DNA of 64,000 nt from Micrasema longulum (taxonomy: Eukaryota > Arthropoda > Insecta > Trichoptera > Brachycentridae), in the NCBI GenBank assembly GCA_022494885.1, contig JAGVSM010000910.1, positions 124,001 to 188,000 on the forward strand, written 5' to 3'. The notes below the pieces were generated by a model. That model made no database searches. It had not been told where the DNA came from and saw nothing but the letters and a program-made list of their open reading frames with translations. Both the position numbers and the translations under genes were made by a program. Positions 1-13,800 of the stretch are shown in pieces (positions within the stretch are counted from its first letter, which is position 1; the number at the start of each line of letters is the position of its first letter).

Positions 1-288
1 AAAAGCATTGCCTATGCCAATACAAAGTCAACTGAAATCAAATGTACGTAAATTATGAACTTTCATTGGCTAGGCTTCCTATTTTGTGTTAAATATTAAT
101 CCTGACCAATTGAAAAATCGAACTTGAGACCTTATGTAGCCTTGAAATGAAATTAATAACTTTTTTTTCTCCCTGATCCTTAAAACCCATATTCAGAGAC
201 AATATAATGAACTTTCCTCGCCCTGAGTTTTGTCTTTGAATACGACATAAGTGTTTGTATTGCTTGTACTGTGAAATATTTTTTACAG

Positions 289-3200
289 ATACTGTTTACA
301 ACGAAGATTGTGATTGTCCGGCAAAAGATTTTAAATCTTGGTCTAAACAATATGGATGTCCTGAAAGTATAGAGCAGTTGAATAAAGACTTAAAACCATT
401 CCACGATGTAAATATGACTACTGTGTTAAAAAATGTATTGAAGAATTACAACCATCCCGGTAGCATGAGTGTGTGTCATTATATTGTGAAATCTAATGAG
501 CTATACAGGAAGTGCTACGGCCAACACATTGGATTTCATATATTCTCCGATGCCATATTACTATCTGTGATGAGAAAGGTGGTACTTCCGAACCAGTCGT
601 TCTTTATTAACTTGGGAGATTGGCCATTGGTAAAAAAACATTCTAAATTAATCCCGCTTTTCTCATGGTGCGGAAGTTCTGACACAATGGATATTGTTTT
701 ACCAACTTACGATCTGACAGAGTCAACTTTGGAGAATATGGGAAGGTAATTAGCACAAAAATTATTTGATCAAGGTTTGTTCCAATATATGCATTATCCT
801 ATACATCATGGGTGGCCAAAGTTTTAACCACTACGGGTGAACTGCTTTTAAAAAAATGGCGGCGGTCTACTAGTACTCTGAAAGTAGTAATTAAAAATAA
901 GTATAGATAATAAATACTAATTCGATCTAGTTATTTTAATAAAAAGCCATTAATGATGACTTAAAAACACAAACATAAAAATAGTGTGTAAATAAAACAA
1001 GATATTCTTTTATTTTTATTAACACAAGCAATATGCTTATCGATGGAAGCTTTTGCATTACCTTTACAATCCTTAAATATTAACTGTTTATGTAGATCAG
1101 AGGGCGCGCTTATCATAATTTGGATCATATCTAACTTATATATTTGTAAACATACTGCCAAATAGTCACCTGTCAATGGGAGTAACGTTTTGTTTTGATT
1201 GCATTCATTGTCAAAAGCGTAGATTTGCAGAAGAAAGTGGATAAAAAAAAGCGATGGGTGTCTAGGAATGGATACGCAGTCGACGCTTTGACCACCCGCA
1301 CTATACTTGGCAATACCTATATTCTATCGATGGAAGCCTTTGGCCATCAATTAGAGTGCTTAATTTGAATAAAGTAGGCGTTATTTAAATTTAGCATTAA
1401 AAATAGAAGTAAATATGATAAATAATTAATATTAATCTTAGAATAGGCATAAATTATGTTTATAACATAGTACTAAATAAAACAATGAGGCTGAATAATA
1501 ATTTAGAAGCAAGTTACATGTTTTGGTATTTTTTATCCTCTGTTTTGTTTCTAATAATTTATGAGTTACAAAAAATTTGAGAAATGGCAGATAAAATATT
1601 TGGTTAGAAGAAATGTTTTGTAACCGGGTTTTTTTTTTCTAAAATGAAGTTTCCCACCATTTTTTAAATTCAATTATCGATTGTATGACTTCCACTGAGG
1701 TTTATTTAATTTCTCAATACCAAAGTTTATGAAGCAATATTAACTTATCAATGGTTGACTGAATATTTCTCGTTAACTTTTTCAGAGTAATGTTGGACAT
1801 GCTGTCGGTGCAGGGAAATATTGGACTACCTTGGGAGAGCAAATCTCCCCAAGCTTTTTGGCGAGGAAGAGATTCTTGCATTGAAAGATTAAAGTTAGTG
1901 GATATTGCAAGAGAAAATCCATCACTATTTAATGTCTCTATGACCAATTTCTTTTTCTTTAGAAATAAAGAAGATGTTTATGGTCCAAAAGTTCCTCACA
2001 CTTCTTTCTTCAAATTCTTTGATGTTAGTATTTGCTACTACATACTAGTATTACATTTTATTAAGAGTTTTTAAGCTCATTTAATGGTTTATTAGTAATG
2101 GAAAATTACCACATTTATTATTTATTTTACAGAAACATACAGTCAACAATGATTAAATTATATAATAAAGATAAGGTTTAAAGACCGACCAACGAAGTTT
2201 GTAAATAAAAATCATACATATTAAATTATGGTACATTTTTAAATGTGTGCGTGCGTATTTGTATAAGAGCAAGTGTATAGGTGAGGGTGTGTTTATTTGT
2301 GAGAGAGTAAGTGTGATCATCATTAAAAACCAAGTGGAACAAGTTCGTAACTAACATTTTATTAGTTGTGAGATACTGCATCTTTAAAGTTAAAAACTCA
2401 TCCCAAATCAACAATTATTCAAATAAAACTGCGAGTTGAATATTATTAAATATTCTTTTTTGTATTTATAAAATATGTCATATTTTTATTTACTTTATAA
2501 ACAAAGATTATTTGATGCCAGTATGAAGAAATCTCATTTTTCAAAAATTTGCAGTCTCCAACTTGTCCCAGAAACCCAACGTATTATATTAGACTGTCTA
2601 TAGTATAGTAAATATTTTCTAATTTAAAAAAAGATTGGTGGGCCACTCGTAGTTTGTTTTGTTTTTTACCTTTTTCGAACCTTTTAGTCATTTTAGTAAA
2701 TTTTACACTTATTACTTGTAATAATGCGTTAACTCATTTTTAAAGGACATTAGTTGATTTTATTATTTGTGATAATAGTATTTTTGAAAATGTCTCTCTC
2801 TACCCGTAACCCCTTAATAACTTTAGTTTTCTGTAGTTTCACATTTTTTTATAATACACATCAGAACGAGATGTTCTGAAATTTTATCATAAAATATATT
2901 GAAAACTTTTTATACTGTTTTAAATTTCAGTATAAATACCAAATAAATATCGATGGAACAGTAGCTGCTTATCGCTTTCCTTACCTATTAGTCGGCGATT
3001 CACTAGTGTTCAAGCAGGAGTCTTCTTATTATGAACATTTCTATCATCAACTCCGACCTGGGACTCATTACATTCCTTTTAAAAAAGATTTATCAGACCT
3101 TAAAGAAAAAATACTTTGGGCTATTGATAATGATGAAGAAGCAAGAACTATTTCAAAAAATGGAAGAGAATTTGCCCAAAATAATCTAATGCCTAAAGAT

Positions 3201-3577
3201 ATAATATGTTATTATGCTGTTGCATTCAAGGTAAGATAATTTTATTTTATTTATACTGTAATTTGTTAACTTCTACTTCTTTATTATTTACTTCATTTTG
3301 GAGTAGCAGAAAATACTTTATTTATATTGGATTGTCGCCACATTTCTTATTTGATTTGAAAAAGATACCTTTTTTGAATGATTAACATCTTTTTAAAAGC
3401 ATGCAGCACACAGTTCTGGTGTCTCATATAGAATGTGTTGAATTTTGTTTTTAGGAATGGTCTAAAAGGCTTAAAGACCCAGGAGAAATTTATGAAGGAA
3501 TGGAAAAGGTTCCCCAGAAAGATGAAGCAACTCAAAAATGTACCTGTTCAAATATTTTTCCAAAGGATGAGCTATAG
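289..3577 (+). CDS. POGLUT2/3-like (KDELC1): Protein O-glucosyltransferase 2/3-like (KDEL motif-containing, CAP10 fold), 5' part missing
   Basis: ER-lumen glycosyltransferase of the POGLUT2/3 (KDELC) family, which in animals adds O-glucose to EGF-like repeats of Notch and other secreted proteins. Four exons are read: 289-745, 1786-2023, 2931-3230 and 3455-3577, about 372 residues, all in phase with AG/GT borders. The first starts with a Cys-rich stretch ([12 protein letters not shown]), followed by the CAP10/glycosyltransferase region with PWESK, FWRGRDS and [19 protein letters not shown]. The last exon ends in KDEL followed by TAG, the ER-retrieval signal that defines the family. The N-terminal filamin-like domain and start lie left of the window. 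Positions 1-43 are open in frame 1 and end at a possible donor (gtacgt) whose single leftover base fits the phase of the 289 exon, so they may be part of the preceding exon (weak). The family is clear; POGLUT2 versus POGLUT3 cannot be told apart here. Confidence 0.93.
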
Positions 3578-4888
3578 ACATTCCTTTTACAAGATTAGTA
3601 AAGTCTCTATTACTCCTACCGCCTTAGCAACCTGTGATATTGTATAATTTCTTAATTCATGTTTAATTTGAATAAGATGTAAAGATTTTTTTTAGGAAAA
3701 AACATGTACATGTAGAATCAGGAGACTTAAATTTTTGTATTCAATTTTTTTTGTACTTTGTATAATTTGTATTTTAGTGCAAAGTGAGTAGTTTCTTTTT
3801 TGTTGATAAATATTTTACAATAAGAATTGGTAGACTGCAGAATTTGTGCAATTTATTCACGAGAGTAATTTTGTCTAAAATATTAATTGACCAAAACTAT
3901 GTAGGTGAATTGAGGATGGTTTTTTCAAAATATGATATTTGCCCTTCTACACAAAATGGGTTTAAAAAAATTAATTAAAGCCGGTATCGGGATGCATCGA
4001 TTACCTGAAAAAAACTCATCAAAACAGCTTCAAAATATATTAAAGTCTTATCGTTTTTTTCAAAACAAAATATTTTATTATATATATTGATCCCTAATTT
4101 ATATCGGGTCCTACTGAAATATAAAAGAAAATTATAAACTATTTATAAATTGGATTACCTTCAGGCTTAGTTGTAAGGTGTATTTTTTTAAACAAAGATT
4201 GTTCACGCGATTTGATGTGAATCATAAAAAAACTCTCCTAGTAAATTATATTTCAAGCGATTGTCGAGATTTGAAAAAAATACTATCCTCAATTATAAAT
4301 TTTTATTGAATTTTTTTTTTCACTCTTACATTTTAATTACATAAGACGATTATATTTGATCTATTTTGATATAAAAAAAGGATTGTTGAGTTACACCGCA
4401 GATTGGGTATACTATGTATGTAGACATATTTATTATGAATATTATGGATTTTTATGTTATCACTCTTAACACTGAAAATCACAAGGAACATCAAGCTTAT
4501 TAAATTTGGAAATACATATTAGATACTTGAAATTTAAAGCTCTTAATATTTTAGTTATTATTTTTAATATTTAAAGAAACTTTAATATTTTGAAAATAAT
4601 AACAAAATATATATATAATACATATAAATTTTTAGTTTTAATAACAATACATTCTCTACATTTCACTCTTTTTATGCATACTAAATTATATTTCATGTTT
4701 TATTATGTTAAACTAACATTAAATACACACTATCAACTGTAAATTTGTGGATTTCTAAAATACTTCAAATGACAAATATAATATTATGCAACTATTATGA
4801 AATGTTTTTATACAAAATATACTACAGGTACCTCCTGAATTCTTCCAACCAAATTTTCTAAACAACATTGTCTCAAGGAATGGTTGAT
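3578..4888. other. Convergent intergenic spacer
   Basis: AT-rich spacer between the tail-to-tail POGLUT2/3-like and CYLD genes. It should hold both 3' UTRs. No coding region, inverted repeat or recognisable element was seen apart from the CYLD polyadenylation signal. A clean AATAAA for the POGLUT gene close to its stop was not found; AATAAG follows about 95 nt downstream. Confidence 0.6.
4699..4704 (-). terminator. Polyadenylation signal of CYLD
   Basis: AATAAA on the minus strand about 185 nt beyond the CYLD stop codon, a usual 3' UTR distance. Position is by inspection only. Confidence 0.45.
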
Positions 4889-7800
4889 TTATCTATACAT
4901 GCTCACATCTGGACTTTGATACATGCACATGTAGGCGTCACACAGTAATCTCTTGGCATGTTCTGGAAGCATCTTGTCATTTGGAGCTGCTTCATGAAGT
5001 GATCGAACTCCTTCTTCACTGAGCCACAGTGAAATGTCATCAACAAGAACTATTTCCGGAATGTTGTATCCATTTTGTTCACCTAGAATTTTTAATTTAT
5101 CAATATATGTATGATTCAATAGCTTTGTGGAAGATATACAGTTACAAACCTTCACTGCATGTCGTCGCGCCTACAAAATCAGCCAAACATTTTTTTTGCA
5201 AATTTAGTTTTTTTCCGCCCTGCCATGTAATGAGAAGAGACGGATTGGCCTATAAAACCCTTTTTTTATTTTAAAGCTAGTTTAGAAAAATGCAAAATAA
5301 GCTATGAATTTTCACTTGAAAAGTGGCTTTCAAAATACGCTATGAAGACTCCGTTCACATATCGCATTTTTAGCTAAAGGTGAAAGCTTACTATTGCGCC
5401 CGTTAATGACACATAACGGAGTTTGCACCTACTCTTCCCTCAGAACGTTTTTTTTGCCAGTCTTGTTGTGACTCGCAGCACATACAATAAAACATATTTA
5501 AGCTATTAAGAATATTGTAATTAATTACATTAGTTTTTTTTTGATGTATACGTTTACTCAAAGAAGTTTTTATTTTAAAAGCTCGGTAAGTAATATAACA
5601 GTTTCTTTTTTCATTCAACTATCTCATATTAAAGACATTACAATAACCTTTTAGAACTTTAAAAATATCTTTTAGAAAGTTTACCTAAGAATACTTGTGT
5701 TGTTATAGTATGATGTACATTTATACATGAATAAATAATTTTTGCAGACATATTATGTGGTAATAATAACTTTAATATTTGGCTTAAACTATGGATCGGT
5801 GCATATAAAATAGTGTACTTTATTTTTTATCATACAATTAGAAAATAATAATAGGCTGTTAGGTACAATACTTACCTTAAAAAAACTGTGGACGTTTCGT
5901 TTATTGTTTGTTTGTAAATTTTGTTAAGCTATCGAATACAATTTTTTCAATTTCAATTTTTTCAATCAACTGAAATATTATGTACATACCAATCATTTTT
6001 GATTTGAATGATTTTTAATAGTATACTTAATTATTTTACATTTTTCTTGATTTTGTTTTAAATGATGTGCCTGATCATAAACTTATAAGTATTTTAATAC
6101 ATTTTGTATTTAGGCATTTATAGATAATGTATCCATTAGTTTGAAGCTTACAAATGAACTAATTAGTTCGTTGTTTTGGTTACAACAGGTAACATACCTG
6201 TCTGCACCTAAAATTAGATCCTTTAGAGCTTAGCGATTAGTGAACATGGTTCTGAACGATCATCATCATGCTGAACTCCAAGAAAATCAAGCAAACAGCA
6301 TTAGCAACAAAAGTAGCGCAGATAAACTGGGAACATGTAATTATAGGTTTATATTGAACCACAAAACGGGACAGTTTGAATGCGCTGATTCGAACTGCAA
6401 CTCGGATGATGATTTGTTGATTAATGAACCAAACATAGAGGACAAGCGAAAAGTGAAAAAAATATTATGAGTCCTGGGGAAAAAATAAAGCGGTATCAAA
6501 ACAGTTAACCTTTGTGGGGCGACGGTCTTGTAATCTCTCACCAAACCATTCACGCGGCCACTTTTGATTGAATATTTATCTTCATGATTATGTTATGAAT
6601 AAGGCACTTATAAATTAATTACCAAACTTGAGAAGACCTAAACTGTTTAACCTTTGTGGGGCGACGGTCTTGTAATCTCTCACCAAACCATTCACGCGGC
6701 CACTTTTGATTGAATATTTATCTTCATGATTATGTTATGAATAAGGCACTTATAAATTAATTACCAAACTTGAGAAGACCTAAACTGTTTAAAGAACATT
6801 TTGGAGAACTAAAATAAACATTACAGTCCCATAATTAAGGAAGATAACGCGAACAAAAAATATTCATAGTAAATCACTTACCACTTGAAACTGTACCGCC
6901 ATCTTGAATGTCATATGATACCGGACAGCAGTGATATTGGAACACTGCGCCACTTAACAAAACGTATTTTTCGTTTGTACTAGGACACTTGGAAAGCTTT
7001 TATTAAAACGGTTTTACTGATTATTTTATGGTTTTCGACACTTGACATGTTCTTTAACACTTAATAATAACATTTTATGGGGTGAAATTGATGTTTATTG
7101 ATGGAACGGAATTAAAATTTCGCACCCGTGTGGTATATTTTGTAACAGGGTTTAAGACATAATCCTACATTACATGGAGAGCAAAAGTATCGAGTTAATT
7201 TTGTTTTTTTTGGTTTTAATTTTGTGTTCGCACAAACATGACAACGTTTTTTTTTTAGGGTTCGGCGGAATCAACTCGGGAATGTGATCCATTATATCCC
7301 TTGGAAAAATTCTGTGTGGAGTCCGGCTTGTCGAAACTGTGGGATGTGGTGTCCTTATAATTGGTATTTTATATTTCGCTAATAGTTGCGTTGTAACATT
7401 TTCTTGAAAATCTGGAAATGATATTGTTTTGCCGGTTACTGATTTAAATAAATAAAAAGAATTTAATAAATACAAATCTATAAAATGAAATGATACTTTT
7501 TTGTACCATTTTAAAGATTTCCTCATGCATGTTACGTTACTAAGCATCATATCAGCTTTATCCACTGTTCCCATACATTTATTATAATTAATTATGCATT
7601 TCGGTTTAATTATGGGCTCATCTGTGCGATAATGTAGTTTTCCAGTTGGCTCCATGGAGTCATTGTGCATTGTTGTCAACATATGGACCTCTCTCTTGTC
7701 ACACCATTTTAGGGCTAATAATGGAGTATCATTTTTAGCTTCTACTTCCCCTTTTTTCAATTTTCTAAATTGTGGTAAGCCTTTTCGATTTTTTCTTACG

Positions 7801-10800
7801 GTCCCACACGCATTAGTTTTATTTGCATGAAGATATTTAAATAATACCGGACTTGAATACCAATTATCACACCATAATTTGTGCCCTTTTCCAATATAAT
7901 CTTTTAAAAGTGTTGTGACTACAGCTCCGGATACTCCAAAATTTTGATCATCTACTATGTCCGTTCCTTCTCCACAGTAGATGATAAAATCTAAAATATA
8001 TCCGGTTGTCACATCGCACAACACAAATAATTTAATTCCAAACCAGTGTCGTTTTGACGGAATATATTGCTTAAACAATAATCTTCCTTTGAATGCTATC
8101 ATGCTTTCATCTATGCATAAATTTTCGTGTGGAACCATTGTCTCTTTGAACATTTTTCTCGTATGGTCTATTAATATCCTAAGTTTGTTTAATCTGTCGG
8201 AAGACGGGGGACTATTTGGATCAGAGAAATGCAACATTTGTAAAATTAACTGATACTGATCCCTTGGCATTGTTTTTCCGAAAATTGGATAAAAATACAA
8301 GTCATCGGTACGCCAGTATTGTTTAATAGAAAAATGCTTACATTTCGCCATCACCATAGACAGTGCGTAAAAACGATATAATTCGGGAACAGTGATATCT
8401 TTCCATTTGTGTGTGCGAGAACTTGGCCCTTGTTCTTTACTTGTATATGTATATACATAAAATTTATTGATTTCTGAAACTATAGTGCTCATTATCTGAA
8501 TGTTTAAAAAATGTTCAAAAAAATCACATTCAATTGAATTACTGGAGAGGCTGTTGACAGTAATACCCGATTGGAAATCATCAAATTCATGTATTATAGG
8601 AATATAAGGTCCAGATTTCCATGAATTTAACTGTCCACTCTCTTCGACACGGTCCTCAACAGATTCTGTTTCCATATCGGAATCAAGATCACCTACCTCT
8701 GTGTCATCCTCAGAAAATATTTCGTAATCGGAGTCCAATTCTCCAATTATTTCGGCAATTTCTTCATCAACCAAATTTTGTGACGTCATTATAAATACAA
8801 TATTGAAAAAATGTGCATATTCTATCCGCGCACTATGCTACACTGACGTAGTTACTGGGAAGAGCCCGGCGAGACACTATTGGTCGAATTGTACCCGCCA
8901 GAATTTCAAACTAATTAGCTGTTTTCTTAGGTTCGCGACCCGAATAAGTGATCTCTTAGATCTGGATTTTTAGTAAACAAACATATAATTTTCGTTGGTA
9001 AACCGTAGATGGCATTAGTAGAATGAAATATCCTATACACTTATCTGAGTGGGAACGTCATAGGGATCAAGCTAAAGATTTTATCGACCGCCGAACGCCA
9101 GCATAACAACATTGTTTACGTTCGCGTTGAACGGAAGGAAATCTAGTATGGAACGTAGGATAGCAACATATGTTACAGCCGCTTCCAAAGGGTTAATGGG
9201 CATACAATTTTCCTCAAAAGAGCGCAAAGAAAAATAAGAGAAACATCGTGCATTTATCATGGTTTGAATATATCTAATAGATCTTTTCTATGCGGGTTAG
9301 TTACTGAGCAAGCTCGCCAAAATGTGTTCAAATATTTTTGGAGCTTGTCAACCTTGAGAAGCTAAAAACGCCCATATTTTTAATTTTCTGTGACAGTCTT
9401 TGAAAACCACCAGCACTGGACTCACAACAAACGGCTTAACTATGACTTAATGTATTTGTTAATGATGAAGTAAGTAAACAAAATAAACTTTTTACAAACC
9501 TTTTCTGTCAGCCATTGAATCAAAAAAACACCATGGAGCTTCGTGTCCGGATCCAGCTTTTACAAAAGCCACATAATGAGATGTTTCTATGCAAACCACA
9601 GCAAATAGCTCCATGTATAATCTGGGAACGGGACAGTGCTCTGCCATGATAGCAAAGTCTGATGGGACTGAAAGTACAGTAGGCTGAAAGAATGTGGAAA
9701 AAATGAACTTATACATCTAAAAAAAGATTAACTGATGTAAGGCACCAAGTTTCTTAGTGATTTTGAATTATATTTGGCTGTAATTAATATGTACATGATA
9801 TATCATCAGTGATACTGCAATACCGCGTAACTATTAATGGAAATTTTTAAGCAGGGGAACCTAAAAAGTGTTAGGTTAATACATAACTTATGATTTTAAT
9901 CAACCAAAAATACTGCTGGAGTACCAGAAAAACTTTAATTTTTTAGAGTAAATATAGCAAAAACTTATAATTAAAGGCACTTAGTCCCCATAATATTTTT
10001 ATTGCAGCAAAATGCTTACATAAACAGGTTACGCGGTATTGCAGTATCACCAATGATATCGTCATACCAATGCCAAAGTTGCAAACCTGCATTTTTGCCC
10101 GTTTTGAGTTAAATATACCAAGAAAGTTAATTTTAAACAGAGCACTCACTACTAAAACAGCAAATTGTGAATTTTGTAACAGGACCGAGATCTAACCACC
10201 TACCATTTCACCAATCTGATTAAATACCCATCTATGAATGCCAAATTTGCAAATATTTTTTTTTTTGAGACTGAATACGTTTTCACTTGTTTGCCTAATT
10301 CACTACTCTAAAATGGCGAATGTTCATCTTAATTAATATTTTTTTAGATATTGAACTTAAAAAATATAAATAAAAGTGGAAAAAAACTATACACATATTT
10401 TTATTATTATAATTAAAATGCAGTTCCACCAAGAAATGTCAGTGGAAAAACTATATATATTAAAATAAAATACATTCCACAGCTTCAATTCTCTTGAACG
10501 TTGTGATTTTTAACAGTGGAATAGTAATTAATTATATACTTTGTTTCATAAAAGATCATACCTTGTGATTAGCTCTTTTGACATGAGAGTGCGCTTTGTC
10601 TAGACAAGGTTGACAAAATGCTGTACTTTCTAGTCCAGTGACATCGGGACATTGCCCAAAGCATTCCCTGCACTCAAAAGCTGCAAGTTTCCCACATATT
10701 GTGCACTGTCTTGGAGCTAAAGTAATCATATTTATATTCATTAGATATAAAGAAATAAGACACCGTACAAAAGTTACCGATATCGCAGAAAGAGAGAAGA

Positions 10801-13800
10801 CAAAAATGGCAGTGGGCGGATCATGTTTTGAGTCAAGAAGTTGATAGGTGGACCCCCAGAGTACTGCGTTGGAGACCGTTACAGAACAAAAAGAAGGCGG
10901 GGAGACCACAGAGGAGATGGGATTTATGACATTGTTGAACTTGTGGGACATGGGTGAAAACAGAGAGCTCGGAAAAAATAGATATGAAAAAATTTGGAAG
11001 ATGCCTATATCCAGCAGTGGAGGAAAACGGGCTAACAAGAAGATAAAATTTAAAAATACAAATAACATCCACAATTTTTGCTGAAATGTTATGTTAATAA
11101 AGTTTATGTATAATAAAGAAATGTATAAATACACATACCATCTTCAATAACATCCGTAACATCCAGCAATTGGGAGGGTAAAATTCTTGGATACATTTTG
11201 TATGATTTTCCAAATCTTGGCATCTGTATGATCAAACATGATGGAACTTCCTTTAGTTTAATGTTGGATGTAAGAAAACTCTGCTCAAATAGCTGTTGAA
11301 CACTAGGTAGGGAAAGCTTTTCATCTTTCTCAACAAATAACTGATAATGGTATGCCTCTTGACCCGAGTTCAACTTTAAAAATGGTTCAGCGCGTAAAAT
11401 TTGCGCTACAAGACTGTTTAAGAATTCTTCGGGATCCTATAATAAATATAAAACATTAATGTATTGCTGAATTACATATAAGTATAAAGGATGATACTAA
11501 AAATTGAGTATTGCACACTTTCTCTTCTGATGTAAGACCAGATATTGAACTTAATTTTTCCAAAAGTTTCCTTAATTTCATAACCCTGTCAGCACGAACA
11601 TAAAGATTATGTCTTAGAGGATTTACAATTTCCTCTCTCAAGACTTTTTGTACTTCTTCATAATGTTCACAGTCCTAAAAATAAACAATTCATTAATTTA
11701 TTTATACTAAATAAACCTAATTAAAGTCGTACTTAATGAAAAAAGTAGAATTGTTATTTTACTACATTAAAAAGTATGTTTCATTTAATAAAACTTTTAA
11801 AAGATTATGGAATACCTTGGAGTCTGGTGGCCTAAAGAGGAGAGAATCAAAAACACTAGTGAATGTGAACATAGAAAAGAGAGTAGCATCCAAATAACAA
11901 GAATTGTGATGCCCTTGGATACCGCGAAACTTCCCACACAATCTTTCCAAGCCCGTGGTATGGTTTAGTGGAGGAATGCATCCAGGAACTATCGGACAGT
12001 CCATCTAGAATTTTTTATTTTTTTTATTAACATACACGGCGCGTAGTGCCTTTTACGATACAAAAAATACATAGTGTGTAGAAATTAACACTTCAAATAA
12101 TAAACAGTAGATAAACAAAAAAAAAGCATAAAAAGTTTATATGCACATTATAACAGTGGTTTCAAACAATGAACATATTGTGCAAAAAATAAATCATTAA
12201 AAGGCATATAAAAATTAAAAAGTTAGAAAATTGTTTTTTTTTTAAGTAGAATATCTTTAATCATAGGTACATTGAATAAAAAAAATATTGAACACATAAT
12301 ATATTTTGTTTTGGAGTTAGTTATACTACAATCGCTTCAAAAACTAATTTGTGGTAGAGTGGGATTAGAGTATCGGAGAAATAATTCTCAAGAGAAGCCC
12401 TCTAGATCTTATTGCATAGAACAAAAGCGGTTTTTGCAAGCAAATTTTTGGTTTGGTTTTTTAAATTTTCATATAAGTTACCAACAATTTTTTGAGTATG
12501 TCCAAATGTTTGTTTACAGGCTGGATTTCCTCCCTAATTTAGATCTAAAATTTAAAAATTGTTTTTAGGCATTGCCTAGTAGGTGAATTGGTTCAGCCGC
12601 ATGAATCTCATCCACATGATAAAGGTTTCAGCTCTTTTACTTCACAAAGGTCAACAGATAGAAGAGTTGAGGAAATGTGGATGTTTAAACATGGGCGAAA
12701 TGGTGAATGTTACAGTGTGTAAAATGGCCACTTAAACTAGCCAATGACAGGTTATAAGCCCTGTAAATGCCTAGACTTCCATATTCCCTCCTCAAAAATG
12801 ATTTCTCTTTCTGTTGCAACAAATTTATAACTAAGTTACCTTGGTGATGTTTGCCTCTTACAGAACATAATTTTACGCTTCGAATAGCATATTTAACTAA
12901 ACATTGTTATTTTAAGGATTAGTGACGTTTGGCTGAAGCGACGATATATACAATGATAATGTACGAATAACCTGTCCAAAGTCAGTGTGAGAAGTGTCAG
13001 GCTGAGGAGTAGTGGGTACATCCTGGAACCTGCCATCCTTCCGACAAAGAGAGATAGGCACAAAAAGTCCCCTCCCCGGAGGACATGAAAAGTATTTTTC
13101 GTCTTTGTATGATCCATCACTAAGGCCAGGGCGTTCTTCTTCTAACTCCACACCGGCAAACATAGTTTCGGTAGTTTCTGAAATCATACATTTTTGTGGC
13201 TTAATATTAATTAAATACAGTGTTCCAATCTTTTACACTAAATACTTTATTATTTTATTTATCGATCTATCTAAAAATATACCACAAAGAGGTAAGATGA
13301 TTACTCTGGGTGCAAGTCCAGAAAAAAATCATGGACTATTAAATACTGTAGCGAAAAACAAGTTTTATAATTGATATATAAATAACAGTCGGAAATAGCC
13401 GTTTGTTGATTAGACAATAAATACTGTTCAAAATGTATTCAATATATAAATATTATTTCACCTAAAGTAAATACGTACATAGTTGAATCATTAATTATAC
13501 ATGGATAAAAATATTCATTTTTTTCTGTTCAATTTTCAAAAGTTGTAGTCAGCTACATTGTTAAAGGTTGGTGACCAAAATCAATTGAGTTCAACATTAT
13601 GAAGGAATTGGTAAATATTGTGATATTTTACAAATTTATAAATTCCATGTTTTGAACAAAAGAATTCTAAACAAATTACCATCGGAATCTGCAAATCCAA
13701 TCCAGCGGACAACACCATAATAAAAGTGGTTGGATTCTGATATAACCTCTACAAGTGTACCCAAACTAATATCTGAAGTATATGGCTCAGTTCCAGGAAG

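Larger units (their letters stand above)
6505..9196 (-). mobile_element. piggyBac-type DNA transposon with near-complete transposase
   Basis: Element inserted in the last CYLD intron. TTAA target sites flank it (6505-6508 and 9193-9196), as expected for piggyBac. The left end reads CCTTTGTGGGGCGAC and the right end, on the minus strand, CCCTTTGGAAGCGGC, giving short similar termini starting C(C)CTTTG. The transposase is on the minus strand and occupies most of the element. About 400 bp upstream of it would be its 5' UTR/promoter. The left end is present twice in tandem (see 6507-6790), so the functional left border could be 6505 or 6647. Boundaries are inferred from TTAA plus terminal similarity. 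Confidence 0.8.

Noticed and set aside
10556..11134. 192-residue minus-strand frame taken as one protein
   Set aside because: Only its last ~52 residues are CYLD exon 10562-10716; the rest is intron containing an antisense LINE relic.
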